NCBI GenBank assembly: GCA_947846985.1
Contig: CANTUZ010000002.1
Span: forward strand, 130,162,889-130,226,888
Length of the DNA: 64,000 nt
Reading direction: 5' to 3'
Source of the DNA: Fratercula arctica
Taxonomy: Eukaryota; Chordata; Aves; Charadriiformes; Alcidae
A program made the translations under genes and the position numbers. The notes below the pieces were generated by a model, which saw only the letters and a list, made by a program, of their open reading frames with translations, did not search any database and had not been told where the DNA came from. Each line of letters opens with the position of its first letter. Within the stretch, counting starts at the first letter, position 1. Of this stretch, positions 11,741 to 25,300 are shown piece by piece.

Positions 11741-11860
11741 TTTATTTTATTTTATTTTATTTTATTTTATTTTATTTTATTTTATTTTATTTTATTTTAG
11801 TTTAGTTTAGTTTAGTTTAGTTTAGTTTAGTTTAGTTTAGTTTAGTTTAGTTTAGTTTAG
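11741..11860. repeat. Compound pentanucleotide microsatellite (TTTAT)11(TTTAG)13
   Basis: Positions 11741-11795 are 11 perfect TTTAT units. They switch without interruption to 13 perfect TTTAG units at 11796-11860. The total of 120 bp has no impurity in either block. This is a good candidate for a length-polymorphic locus in putative intron 1. Confidence 0.97.
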
Positions 11861-12300
11861 TTTTAAATGATGCTTCCACAGGGAGCTCTCACAGCGTTTG
11901 AATTGCTCTTGCCTCCTTCTTTCTCAGCCGGACGCTGTCAGTGGGGCTCAGCAGGTTGGCCTCATTCAGACATATGCAGACAGTAAAACCAAAAACATCT
12001 TCAGCTGGAGATGAGGGAGAAATGCTGTTTGGACCAGCACGCTTCAGTCTGAGCATTTACATTGGCTTCAGCATTTTGAAATGTCCCGTTTCCGTAACGA
12101 TGCCATATCATATGTATTTATTTATTCATGCTCAGTCTTTTTTTCTAAGTGCAAGTTAATTGGCAAATTCTGGCTTGCCATTCAAGGCAAGGCAAGGAGT
12201 TGAGATTCGCAATAGCTTTTTTGCCAACGTTTGGGATTTTACCAAACAGCTTGCTGCTGTGACTTTTAGAAGACAATCTTGATCTTACGTGACTTCCTTG

Positions 12301-12390
12301 AGCTTCGTGTCACTACAAGCTTCGTGTCACTACAAGGTAAAATATTTTTGATGGTGCTCCTATATTTTTGAGGGTGCTGCTCCTATATTT
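12301..12390. repeat. Two adjacent short tandem duplications
   Basis: A perfect 17-bp direct repeat (AGCTTCGTGTCACTACA at 12301-12317 and 12318-12334) is followed within 10 bp by an imperfect repeat of ATATTTTTGAKGGTGCT-type units at about 12343-12390. Confidence 0.85.
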
Positions 12391-14224
12391 AAAGCTACCT
12401 GCTGGAGGAGATTTCAGCCAGTGTTTTACTCCGTATGTTGCTCTTATATAAACAGCACGTTGGGGAGGGGCTGTCTGGTCTGGAGTCTGCATGGTTTAGA
12501 GGCAAGGAGTCTTGGCGAATGCGAGATGAGGTACCTGGTGAAGGGGCAGCGTGGTGGGATCCCGCTGCAGACCCCTCCCAAGGCGTTTGCTCTTCCAGAG
12601 TATGGACCTGCTGCTCCCAGCAGGCAGAGCCCAGGAGGGAAAGCCGGGAGGCAGAGAGGGGAGCGCTTAAAGTTAGGAACCACTTCAGGTTCATCACAGT
12701 AGATGTACACACATTCTAAAAATGAATTTTTTGGATGTTTTCAGGGGTCGTTTCTATTAACTTGTCATGTTATTGCATAATACCTTCTGACCCAGCAACA
12801 GTATGTTCACGGCTTTTGGAGTTAAGTAACGAGCGCCTCTGAAAGGACCTTCCCTTTTTCTATAGTATTGCTATGGCAGATTTTTCATTTTTAGAAATAA
12901 GTTTTTTTACTTTATATGTGTCTGTATATTATAAACTTGGATGCACGATAAAAACAGGCTGTTGTTTACTTTGTTGGGTTGTGCTGTTTCTACTCTTATC
13001 GGATGTGAGCCCCCTAAGAGAAAATGTTTTTGATTTTGATAAGTACGTGGAAACTTTCTCTTACAGTTACTGCTGAGGAAGTGGCACTGGGTATTTAATT
13101 TCTTGAATTTTATTTGAATTTCATAATAAATCTTTGGGACATGTTCCTTTAACTCACATTTTAGCAGGTAGAAATAAGTCTCTACTTCCTAACAACAATT
13201 TTAACTGTAAATCAAAATAAACTTTCCAATTTTTAATTGCAGAGATCTCTAAGATATACAACAGTGTTCTGTGGGATACTGTGAAAATAAATTGCTTGGG
13301 ACATTATAGACTAGATTTGTTCCTATTGTAAATGTGATTTTTGTGCAATCCCATAGATTCCTATGTTTATTTATCTGTAATTCTCTGGCTATATGGAAAG
13401 GATTTGGAAAGAATTTCATTATTTTGAATTTTTTCCTGAGTGTTGTGCAATTTTAGATATCATATTGCATGCTGTAATAAATAGACTGCATAGTGATGCT
13501 CAAATTCAATCTAAGTAAAATGCACATATATTAAATCATATGATTAAATATAAAAAGTGAACAGAGAAGCTGAACAACTCATTTTTTTATTGAACAGAAC
13601 TTGGAAGTTTCTTGTCTTGGTTAGCTATAGGTATAAAGACAGTCCCAGTATAGCTTCCCAGATCACTAAATATCACAAAAGCCTTAGATATAATATGCAT
13701 CAGTTAAGATATTTAAAATCTATTAAGCTTAAAACTGCCTGCATTCTCCATTAAAGATGGAAGGACTGGAAAGGCTGTTCTGCTTTTTGCGCTTCCTGGT
13801 GCTCGTTACAGCACATGCAGAAACTTCAGTGCAAGTTGCACGTTGGCATCCTCCTGAAGTTTCACTTGTTTTCTTCCAAGGCTGGAGGGCTGGGGTAAAC
13901 TGAGGAGTTTTTAGACTGAGGAGCTACTTTTTCACCTTTTTTTTTCGTAAGTATGAACTGCATCATCAGTAAATAATGGATATTATTTTGAATGTACTCA
14001 TTTGTGGATTATGGTGACCACATGAGCAATACGGAAACAGTAATGGAAAAGTCTTAGGCCACTAAAATCTGTGGGGGTTTTAATTTTTTTTGTTTCTAAT
14101 GCAGGAAATCTATATTTAGCCGTAATGGCAGATCAGCTGTGACTTAGGTGTCTGGCTTCTATACGGCCCTATTCCTCCTCTGGATGACTATAAAGAGTAG
14201 TCAGTAGCATCACTGCTGGCAGCA

Positions 14225-14885
14225 GCAAGAGAGTCAGAACCAACAATCTATTAGCTAATAAATAATATATGTCACGCTGGCATAATGCAGCTCTGAGTAT
14301 TTAGGAGTAGGCTGTGATAAGCAGCAATTGTAGTCTTTACAAGGAACAATGGCAATCTACCAATTTACCTCTCCTAATGCCATGACAGGGGGACCGCGGT
14401 GCACTGTGGAATTGGGCAGATACAGTCCGAGCCTAGACAGAGGGGCCGAGCAGCTCTCTTATCACAGCACCGGCATGTGATAACAGGAGAAGCTCCTACA
14501 CTGGTCAGTGCTTCTCCCTGGGAAGTCATGCTTGCTCTTGCAGGGTGTTCTTCATGCTGCCGTCATATTCGGGTATTAGCTTGTGTTAGGAAATAAACAT
14601 CAGCCCTTTAGGTAAAGCCATGTAACGAGGAAACGAATGCAAAGCTGTGCTGATAATTAACTGAACAAAGCTCTCAAATGTAATCTTCTTCGATGACACT
14701 GGAGATGAGCTTCTCCCCCTGATTGCCTAACAAGTTAAGAAATAGAAATCAATTATGGCACTACAGTCCTAATACAGAATAAATTTGCCTGAGAGCATTA
14801 ATAAGACATCTCGAGGCAGTTGATAAAATAGTTTTTCACAGTGCCTCATCAATAGTTAACTTTTAGAAAATTAGCTGTATGTTAT
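14225..14885. promoter_or_regulatory. Candidate intronic enhancer or conserved non-coding element
   Basis: Repeat-free stretch with many developmental transcription-factor cores: GATA-type TGATAA at 14315-14320, SOX-type AACAATGG at 14345-14352, homeodomain TAATTA at 14654-14659, and AATTATGG near 14751. There are few simple repeats and the open frames are short and overlapping. The texture resembles vertebrate conserved non-coding elements around neuronal genes. Conservation itself is not shown by one sequence, so this is inference. Confidence 0.3.
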
Positions 14886-15954
14886 GCAGAGAGAGATAAA
14901 AAATACAACCAAACTCAACAACTCAAAATGAGGCCATAATGCTGTTTTCTACAGAGCTTTCAGTTGTGTCTTTTGCTCTCTTAAAGCGTGAGGTTTTGGT
15001 TTACGTACAAGGTTGATGACCTCATCTCAGCTGGATGTACTCTCTGATGACTAAATAATCCTGCTATAATTTATGGCCATACCTTTAGTGTAAATTTGAG
15101 TATATTAGAGAGATCCTGGGATAGTTTGAGCAGAAAGTGCTGGCAGGTGGCAGCATCTAGAAGCAGCCTGCTAATGTATTTAAGCAGACTCAAAACAGTG
15201 AACTGGACTAATATAGCCTTGAAATCACAAAGCTATGAACACTATTGTACATGCTCATCCCGTCGCTGCTGAGATTAATAGCACACAGAGTTGATCTACC
15301 TTGACAGTTGTGTCATCTAGAAGGTCTTGCCTACTAGAATATTTCCATGTTATGCTTTCTCCATTTTCATTATTGCTGACATAGAGCAAATTTCTTAACT
15401 GGGTAAGCCTTGTGCTTACATTTATATTCAGGACTATCCTGGCTGCCAATAGTTGGTCACTTTAGTCCCTATTCAGGCATTTCATTAAAGTAGCACTAGC
15501 AGTGCTGGTATCTTCTGCTCCCCTTGAACTAAAGAAGGGATGAGAATGTTTGGCCGCTCTGAAAATGAGGAGATATTTATAGATCACCTAGCAGAAGTAA
15601 AAATGTTTGGCTTTTGTTCAGTAGCTTTGTGGTTAGGGTACTCACCCAGAAGTAGGAAATCAAGCTTTCTTAGGTTAACATGATGCAAACAAATATTTCA
15701 CCTCTTGTAATCCAAGATCCACCCCAGCCAAAGGATTGCTCGTGCCCCTCAGCTACAGACTCATGCCTGTTGTCTTTCGAGCACAGTCTGCCTCATTATT
15801 GCTCAGTACAAACAGGTACGGTGGTCTCCATCCCTTCAGCCATCTGGGGGCTTAGCAGTAGCCTATCAATCAAATATAAACCACAGGTCTGAGTCACCAG
15901 GAATGAACGTGGTCTCTGGGTGAATGTTTAATAACCAAGCAATTACATCAATTG

Positions 15955-16251
15955 GTTGCTACCACCACCTCAAGGTATAACAAGCAATAGGACAAGAGGA
16001 AATGCCCTCAAGTTATGCCAGAGGAGGCTTAGATTGGACATTAGGAAAAATTTCTTCACTGAAGGGGTTGTCAGACTTTGGAACAGGCTGGCCAGGGAAG
16101 TGGTAGAGTCACCATGCCTAGAGGTATTTAAAAGATGGGTAGATGTGGTGCTGGGGGACATGGTTTAGTGGTGGACTTGGCAGTGCTAGGTTAACGGTTG
16201 GACTCAATGATCTTAAAGGTTTTTTCCAGTCTAAATGATTCTATGATTCTG
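15955..16251 (+). mobile_element. CR1 LINE 3' fragment (distinct subfamily)
   Basis: About 300 bp. Translation shows the RT C-terminal blocks [20 protein letters not shown] and NRLAREVVE. The following 3' UTR has ACATGGTTTAGTGGTGGAC, GGTTGGACTCAATGATCTT and a terminal ATTCTATG (16238-16245) plus a partial octamer. The ORF stops at about 16166-16168. It differs from the copies at 1, 8922, 40726, 55403 and 60630 in its 3' UTR and resembles the nested copy at 8963-9075, so at least two CR1 lineages are present. Confidence 0.93.
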
Positions 16252-19200
16252 TTTTGAAAAGAGTGAACCTTGTTCAGTTCTTCTGAAGGACTTCCATGTT
16301 TTATGGGCCTCGCATAAGAGGAGGTTTCCAGAGTTATAATGTCATGTGGGTGCATTGTGTCCCTTTTGATCCTGCCTATGCACTGGGCCTGCATGGGAGT
16401 TCAGAGTATCTTCTTTGTGACTGTGAAGTATCGTGTTGATCCTGCCTTAGAGGTTCCCACACCCTTCTTTGAACTTGGGTCTTGCATGTTTAATATTAGA
16501 AACTCTGAACTAATGGCTCTGATGGAGCACATTTTTTAAGAGGATGCTGTGGCTTTTAAAAATACATTTTGGCTTAATAGAGGCAAATAAATTAATTTAT
16601 AGTGGCAGTTTTATAAAAATTTTCCTTTTAGCCGTTCTTGATTTCAGAATTGCAGCAACATGGGGTTGTGCATGATAGTGAGTCCTCACCTTTTCCTATT
16701 GTTAGGTCAACTTGAGGGTCAAAAATATCAGTACTCCTGGTATCAGCTGCCTTTAGGCTTGACATTCTGCTTTCCAAAACTTATGTTGTCTCCATTGTGG
16801 TAGGACCAAAAATCAGTATGAAAATGAAGCGTAGCTTCTTCTCTACAGTGTTAAACTGGAGTCCCTAAGAACTGCCCTCCCTTACCCAATCCCCAAACTA
16901 GCTGTATTTTTGTGCAGGATGTGGAACCAAAACACCTTAGATAAGGTCAGGAATCAAAGTTTTCTGCTTTCCGGGTGACTCCTTCTCTCAGATAGGCAAA
17001 ATAAGATGACAGGTTGTCACAGGCCCCGCACAACAATTTTTAGTAGTAGGTTGGGGCATTTTTTCAAGGCATGGCATAGTTTAAGACATCAAAAAGTTGA
17101 AGGTATGGATTCTCCAAAATCAACCCTAGACTGAAATTTGTCTTAATTTTTAATGATAAAAGCTTTTTGTGAAGACTTGCTGATGCTATGACCTTGGGGA
17201 CGTTTCCAGCTGTGTACAGAGGCACTTGTCAGAATTGAGTCACCCAAAAATCAAGGCCTTGGTTCATTCGTTCCAGCTTCAGTGCTTCTGTGAAGCACCA
17301 GGGACAGGAACGTAGGCTGTAGTCCTACTGGGTAGAGTCACTGGGCTGAGATAAAAATCTCTTAAGTAAATCTGCCTGTCTTAAACTGAAATCTTTGGCC
17401 ACGTCTCTGTTGTCTAGGTAGGTCGATTCCTTGATCGAATCAGCGAACAGTCCAGTTAGAAAGGGTTCAAAATGAAATTTTTGAAGGAGGCAAAAATTGA
17501 ACCTAAATGTTTTAATTTCCAAAGAAGTCTCTTGAGAATATGACCATGCTTTCCTTAATTGTAGATCTGGAATGGTGGGGTCGCATGTTTGTCCTCTACG
17601 AGAAAATTCAAGCGTTATACTAGTATTCTGGACAAAGTGCCACAGCCAGAATTTTGCATGCAGTTTCATCCAAAGAGGGATAAACTCTGACCCTTCTCAG
17701 TGTGCCTCATTGCTTCAGACATCATTGTCTATCTATATAGTATAGTATTATATATTCTGTAATTCCCTGGCTAGAAACCTAGAGCCATCATTCACTACTG
17801 CACTATGCAAGTTTTTGTTCAGGAGAACAAAAAGACATCTGTGAAGTTCTTATGCACTTTCAGCTAGTTGGCAGCAATGTTATTGGTAGGGAGCAGTGGA
17901 AGATTGAAGGGGTATGGAAGATAACATGTTTAGAAGAGCCCTAAAACTAATTGTTTTAGGACAACGGGTTATAATAGTGCCTCTTCAAAGAACAAATGAC
18001 GCGTTGACAATCTTCCATCATCTTAATGCACTGCAATGCAATTAGAAAAAAAAATCAAGTAGTGGATGAATAAATTGCAATTTAAAGCTGTAGTTTATTA
18101 ATATTAATGTATTTACTATTATTACTGTATCCTGTATCTTCTCGAAGAATTGTATGGAAGCACCAATCCAAACTGTGGATACAGAATGCTAGCCGGGATA
18201 TAAGTATGTAGTCTGATTTAGCCCTGAAATGAGGATCTTGCATAACCACATTTCTGTAACGTCTAGTTGTTTGAAACTAAAGAAAATGATCTGCCATTCG
18301 GCCTTGTACTTCTCTGTGACAGCTCATCCCCTCTGAAATTTCCAGGGAAGGCTAAATATGCAGTGAAAGACAGTATCTTTGGCGAAAGCAATAACTCAGC
18401 CCTTAGCAACCAATTGTAAACATAAATAGTAAAGTGCAGACACCACAGACAATTGCATCCTAAACAAGAGGTGTTTCAACCTCGGCTGCAATGGAAATGC
18501 AACTGTTTTTGTAAACTGAGCAGGAACACATCAGGATTGTTTTGTAAGGATTATATAGTCCCCCCCTTGCCACAAGCACCAACAGCAGAGCATTGCTTAT
18601 AAGGAAAGACAGAGAACTAGAGCTGGTTGGGAATAAAGACTGGTGGTGATCTTGCTTCAGCGCTGGGACGGACTGTAAAGCCACGTTCATCGCTCTCTTG
18701 AGACCTCAGTGCAGTCTGAGGGCATGCTCCAAACCCATCTCTCGGCTCCAGAGTTGTGTTGAGGTCCTACTCAAAAAGGCCACTTAAGTCCTAAACTCTG
18801 TATGAGTCTTGAGATAAAATTACACTAAATACTGTCAAGAACATTCAGCCTTTTGTTATAAGTTGTCCACATCATCTGTAGTGGAGTCTAGGGCCCACCC
18901 ATGCGGCTTGACCATGAGTAAGAGCTCCAGTAAGTAATTGCAAGTGCTATTAGGGTAGTTAAAAAACTCAGATAGGCCAAAACTGCCAAGCTCATGTGAC
19001 TGCAAGATTTTACAAACGTTTTATTAGTTATACTCTCCCTCTTTTTCTGTCTTCTGTCTCCTTACCTATTTCTGTCTGGCTTTTCTTATCGCAGGCTCTT
19101 AGGGAATATATAAAGCCTCTGAGTCTGCTGCTCCCCAGTGAAGTTCAGCTCATCCATCTAAAAGACACTTCTGTGCTCAAGATGGTGAGAACAAGGAGTT

Positions 19201-22200
19201 AGCAGACAGACTGATTTAGTTGATTTGAAAAGTTCGTCTATAAAAGGTCCCATCTTTTTTGTTTCCTTCAGATCTTTGAGACTTTGCGCAGCCAATGTTT
19301 AATTTTTCACATACCAGAAATAAATCATCTGTGAGGTCTGTTATGAAACATAAATAATCATTGTTTTAGGCCAGTTAGCCATAGTAACACCCCAAGAGCT
19401 GGTTTTGGAGGATTTATTCTTAAAGGAAAATCTTACTTTCCATAGACCAACCCATCTGTTAGCTATATGCAGAGCTCTGAAGGCTACAACTGCAATTTGG
19501 CCTTAGCTCATGGAAGGACACAGCTCTCCTACAGTCCCCACCATCCACCAGCAATGGCTCTGGCCATGGTCGTGGTCTGGCAGGAGCCAGCCATTGCTCA
19601 AGGGAAGCTCTGTCACAAGGGAGACGGGTTCAGGCTCCATCTTTGCCCCTTCAGGCCACGTGGCTTCAAGTGGTTTCAGCCCCTTGGCTCTGAGGACGAG
19701 CCCAAGTGTCGACACACCTATCACAGGTAGTTTGGACAGTCAAAGCTCAGCTAATTCTCTCCTGTGTATGTGTGCACGTGTTCCTGCATATGGGCATGAA
19801 TCTGAGACATACACACGATGCTCAGGAATACTTTGACATGTTTCCTGACACTTCGTGCCTTCAGCTTGCCAATCCTTAACTGTATGATGAGGTGTGACTT
19901 CTTTAAAGGTGGGAAATGGAAATAACGAGCACCTCATTTGAGTGCGGTGTTTTTCTTCAAAATTTTAGCTATCATCTCAGCCATTTTTTTAAAAAAAATG
20001 AAATTAAGGGGAAATGCTATTAATAAAGATCCCACAGCTCACCATTAAGAAACTGCAGGTCTTCATATTTTGAAACCAAAACCCAGGCATCTGATAGGTA
20101 TGATGTGGTAGCAGAGCTATTACAGCAAAGCAGAAGTCAGAAAAAGCAGAATGATGCGATCAAATAAGCCAGCATATAAAGCTCTAAAAGCTCGTTACTC
20201 AGTAGAAATGTATTAGTTTGTCACAACTAACTTGCTCTATGTTTTCTTGACTAACTTGCTGTATTCCAGGCTATAGGCTTTAAGAGTCAGACACTGAGGT
20301 GGGCACAAGTTTTCTAAGGCTTTTTAGAAAGTTAAAGCTAGCTTTTCCAGAAAGTGTTACGTATCTGCATTATATATGGACTGCAGGTCTGATTTATGTC
20401 ATACCTTAATGAGTAATTTTTAGTAGCTGGACTGCTCAAAGAAACAATTATCTCCCTAGAATTTTCTGGATTTCAGTGAGCCCTTTTGCCTGGAATCTGA
20501 AGAAATATTGATCTTATATTTTCCAGACCTGGAAAAAATATATTGAATGGCATCACTCAAAATATTTTGTTTAATAATTTCAAAATGTGTCATTTAGATC
20601 TAGAGCTTTCTTAACCTTTAAAAAAATTAAACATTACATTTAGAACTGGAAATCTAGATTTCATTTCAAAAATGTCAGAGACTTTCAACAAATTCTGAAA
20701 ACTTCTTCCATTTGTTTCCAAAGCAAGGGAATGAATTAATATGAACTTTCCTTGCAAACAACTTGTCAAGTTTTCGCAAAAGGCCATCTTCTGACAAAAA
20801 TGGATGAAGATATTAAGATGGAAAAAGTTTGTCTCTTAAAAGTCATAACAAATCAGGTTTGCTGCCCTTTCCTGGAGGCCTTATGGTACAGCCTTTTCAT
20901 ATTTACCACGTACTTTTTTTGTCTCACAGTGCTTTAAGTGCCCAGGGAAGGCATGCTCCAGCAGTGGAGGGTGCTCAAGTAGTGCAGCATCCCCACCTCC
21001 TTTAGTGCAAATTACATGGCAGAGATTTGGAGGGAAGTTTATGGCTGAGGCGAGCAAAAGTAGCTTGGATGTAACTCTGTTTGGAGTGAGGTCTTGCACA
21101 TGCAGGGTACAGCTGGGCCGGTCCATGGAAGGGGCCAGTGCTGCTCGGGCCAGCTGGCATGGTGACCCCTGTGTGTGCCGTTAAACTCATCTAGGCTCCA
21201 AAGCAGATGGCTGTGGAGAAACCACGTACTAGGAACAGACCTTGAAGCGTGCTGATCCTCCAGCCATCCCTGCAAATTATTTGGGAGAGTCCTAATCGTG
21301 CCGGGCAATGTTCTGGCGATGTGACGGCACAGGCAACTGAGTTCTCCTGCCTGAGGGTTTAATCTGCTCACATAGGCATGCCCACCAACTGTGATAAAAA
21401 TGCTAAGGACTCTGAAAAAAGCAGCTATCTCAAAATTATCGGATACCTCGGACATCCATGACCTTCATTTCTCCCTTATAAAGCAATGGTAATAATGGCC
21501 TCCTAGTGATGTTGAGAAGGGAGGCTCTGGGATAACCTGGAAGCACTCAGGTAGGACAGCAAGAGCTCCCAGAGGGAAATTCGTCCCTTTGTGTGTAGTG
21601 TCGGTTTGCAGTAGGACGTGCTAAAAAACCTCAGAGTTTGAAAAGAAAAAGAAAAGTTGAAAAGAAATGGTACATAATTATCCGATCACTTAAAGCTGAA
21701 AGGATTGGTGTAGGGGGAATCACATCATTGAAAGCTGTATGACACTTAACCTCCGTCCTGGCTTTCCCTAGCTTTTTGAGTAATAGTCTTTGCAAGATTT
21801 AACTTTTATTTAATGCAAAGAATTGTCTTTGGTTTGGAAGAGTTGTATTCAATATTATGGGCATTTTCCTGTGAAGTCGTTCTATTGCTGTGAGGAAAGA
21901 AAATCACTTTTATCTGGAGTTGCTCTTATTATATATCTGCGGCTGGAGTTTGTGTCTTTCTCTACTGATTGCTAAGCAGTGCTGATGAGCAGCCGGCCGG
22001 CATTGCCTGCCTGCCGAGGGACAGTCGCATTTCTCACTAGCCCATGGTCGACAAACTGCATGGTGGAGTTGCACACAGCCAAAAGGATAATGCAACAAAC
22101 TAAACTGAAAAATATTTTAAGCCTTCTCGGGACAAAATTTGCAGTGTCTGAAGAATTAGTTGCAGTAGCTAAAATCCAGAAAGGTTATTCAATGAATGGT

Positions 22201-22625
22201 AAAGGTAACCTCACTTGCATAATTTTGTCATAATGCAAGATCTGGTGATTTTGTGTGGAATGTATAATGTGGATTATAAAGCTTAAAATGTTGTGTAGTT
22301 AAAGTAGAGAGTATTGATTACATTTTTGTTAAAGGCACAGTTAAATACAGGCTCTGTAGTCCAGGCTTGGGGTTGCACAGGATGAAATTTTAAAATTTTA
22401 TCAGCAGAAAACAATATAAGGTGTGAAGAAAGGAACTTAGGAAGCAAACTAAAAGCTGTTTTTTTTTTAAGTTGCGTTGCCTACTGCTTGTATATATTTC
22501 AATTAAAGGAGCTCTGTAAAAAGGTAAAAATAGCCCTCGTTTCAAGATTCTTCATTTGGGAAGATGCTTTTTATTTTTGATGTTTTCAGAGTGCTACGTG
22601 TTGTGAATGCTGGCTCATCCGTTGG

Positions 22626-22643
22626 TACATACATACATACATA
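22626..22643. repeat. Short (TACA)n tetranucleotide repeat
   Basis: Four and a half perfect TACA units. Short and probably stable. Confidence 0.8.
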
Positions 22644-24401
22644 GCACCTTGGATCCAGTCTTCTAAAGATTAAACCTAATGGTGTTTCACTGCTAACTTC
22701 AGTATGACCACAGTTAACCAGCATTTTTAAAGCTCTTTAGAAAAGCCACGTTTCCTCAAGTAGGAAGATGCAACCAATAATTATACTGACAAATCAGAAA
22801 ATGTTTTATCAGCTTTAGGCCAGTCTTGGTGACACTATAATTTTGCATTGTTTTACAAATTTGTGTGGTAACTACACTGCATAAAAACTAAAACAATGCA
22901 TAGTCTTGCATAGCTTTAGTTTTTGTAATCAGAAAAGCAAATGATGGTATGGTTAACGTAAGATTAATGAGATCAACTGCTTGATTTGTACTGTGTTTTA
23001 CTCAGTATTGCTAATATTTTTTTGATTAAAAAAAAAAGAAGAAATCCCTGAGATTCAATAGTGAATAAACTAGTGAACCTCTGTAGAAATTGCCCAAAGA
23101 CTTGACTGATTTCATGGAGAATGACAGAACCTCTCTATGAATTTCTTAAATTCTTGTATTTTGTTATGTAAGACATCCTTTAAAGGAGAAACATCATTGT
23201 GCATTAAAGTCTGAAAGAATTTTTTCAAAAAAGGTTGTAAATATTTCCACTGTGGAGAAATATCCTCTCATAAGTGCTTAGTGTTTATATGGTTGTTTCT
23301 ATGTCAGAAAACTGATAAATACATCTCAGACCACTAGGAGATGCTTAGGTGAGGCCACCTCGCAAAGACCTGAGTCCCCCCCTTCTTGGAAGTCCCCCAT
23401 CATCCCCTTGCATCTAGGGCAATGAGGAGGAGGGCAAAACCAGAGAAAGAATCAGCCTAAGGCGAAGAAGAAAAGAAGCAAAATGCAAACCAAACATAAC
23501 AGAAAGGAATATATATTATGTAAACCTGCCGATGACAGGGCTTTGGTTTTGATATGACATTTATTTTTGCAAGTGAAGTTATCAGATTATCTTTTTCATG
23601 AATGAAGGTAAATGTTACAGGCTTAAACCTTTACGTAAATAGGCACAGAGGTGCTCTGGGTTGCACTGGGAGATCAGGAGGGAGCTTCATAGTGGAGGCA
23701 GGATGGGAAGAGGCAGAATATTTTGGCCCTTGTGTTTTTGAAGTAGGTTCAGCTTGACAGTGAAACGGCTAACAAGGTGGTGTTTTGGGTCGTTGCCATC
23801 ATGGGAGTTAACAAGACCATGAGTAATGCACTCAACTGAAAAAAAAAAAAAAATCTGTAAATGTAAATATTGCTCTGATGGGTAATTTTGCTTTTCCCTG
23901 ATGTCTTTGGATGAGGAAGTCTGTTAATACCTGTATTGTACATGGCTGAGCCTTATTATTACTTTATATGTTGGTGGAGGAACTTCTAAAGTTTAGATAT
24001 AATGAGGTCTAGTAATTTTATTTTTATACTAGCAACGTAGTCAACATTGTCATGAGCATGTCATGAGTATCAGATGACATGCTGAAATAATTCTTTGGTT
24101 TTGCTGGTACTTTTAGTAAAGGATTATTCTAGAGCTCACTGCTCTGGTGAGGATCTGGTCTTTGTGACCTTCAAATTGCCTTTCAAATTTCCACCTTTTT
24201 TCATGGCGAGTTTTTACCCATTTGTTCTTGTGCCATTATGGGTCTTTAGTAGAAATAGTTCTCCCTTCCTGGTGTTTACCCCGATGTATTTATAGGTAAC
24301 AATCCCTCATATCACAACCTTCATGCTTACTCTGCAAAAAGGATCAAATTCTTGGTCACGTCAAGTACTTTTTTAAAGCTGGAGTTATTTCACTTCACTT
24401 C

Positions 24402-24427
24402 AAAAAAAAAAAAAAAAAAAAAAAAAA
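24402..24427. repeat. Homopolymer A run (A26)
   Basis: Pure A26 about 1.2 kb upstream of exon 2. No retroposed cDNA body was recognised upstream of it, and CR1 does not leave poly(A) tails, so it is most simply a slippage-grown mononucleotide tract. Confidence 0.95.
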
Positions 24428-25264
24428 GACCGGACTGTTGAATTGTTGATTTACAGAGAATGGGAGGAGGAGGTGTCTACTCAGGGAAATTACTAAGGAA
24501 GACTTTCCTTCCTTGGAAGAGAAGCTTGTCTCAGCATTCTTAATATTCTTCCCTTTGGGCCATGATACCATTCCTAGGTTATTATTTAAGCACTGTTTCA
24601 GATAACTGACCATAGTAGAGGTGGTGGGTGGGTTTCCTTCCTTTCTGTTTGATACTGATATTCCAAATTTGGTGACAAACAGCTGCACTTCGGAGTTCAC
24701 TGAAGCACTAGGCACAGCGAGCGAGGATGCACTTGCGGGTTCTTAAAACTGAGATTGGTGATTGCTGTCATGCAATCGTGTCCCTGCAGCAACTTAACAA
24801 CTTAATAGGTGAGGAAGCGGAACAGAGAAGAACCTTTCTGAGGAGCCAGGGCATGCTATGCACAGTCCTCACCTCTGTAACCATGTATTACTGTTTGGTT
24901 GGCTGCAGAAGAGTCAGGATTATTTTGACCTGTTTGTAAAGAAATCAGCAGTGTCTGGTGCTAGAAAATTTGACTTATCAGAATGGCAATTGAATTGTTT
25001 GGTGAGTACTGTTTGGCCATGAAAGAATACAGTGAATCAAGGTTTGGGTTGGGAGGGGGAGGGAAGCAGATTGGTTTCATGAGAGATTTTGATGTGCTCT
25101 AATTCTTTCATTCAGTTTCAGAACATATCTCCTAAATTTGAATTATTCAATAAAAGGGAAGCTAGCCCCCATTTCACTTCTTCCTTATGGATATCTCTAC
25201 AATCTTTCCATCAGCATACCTCACATGTTAATTGGCAAGTAATCAGACTAAGCTAACATGTCTT

Positions 25265-25300
25265 AGACCAGAAAACTGGTCTTAAACCAGAAACTGGTTT
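25265..25300. other. Two adjacent short inverted repeats
   Basis: AGACCAG(25265-25271)-AAAA-CTGGTCT(25276-25282) is followed at once by AAACCAG(25284-25290)-AAA-CTGGTTT(25294-25300). Both have perfect 7-bp arms with 3-4-base A loops and share the CCAG/CTGG core. They lie about 290 bp before the exon 2 acceptor. Confidence 0.7.

Noticed and set aside
11741..11860. TTTAG repeats as an interstitial telomere-like array
   Set aside because: The vertebrate telomere unit is TTAGGG; TTTAG here clearly derives from the adjacent TTTAT microsatellite.
21039..21455. 138-codon minus strand frame in a slightly GC-rich part of intron 1
   Set aside because: No recognisable domain, and other frames overlap it. 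Chance frame.
24402..24427. A26 as a poly(A) tail of a processed pseudogene
   Set aside because: No cDNA-like sequence precedes it and no target-site duplication was seen. Processed pseudogenes are scarce in birds.
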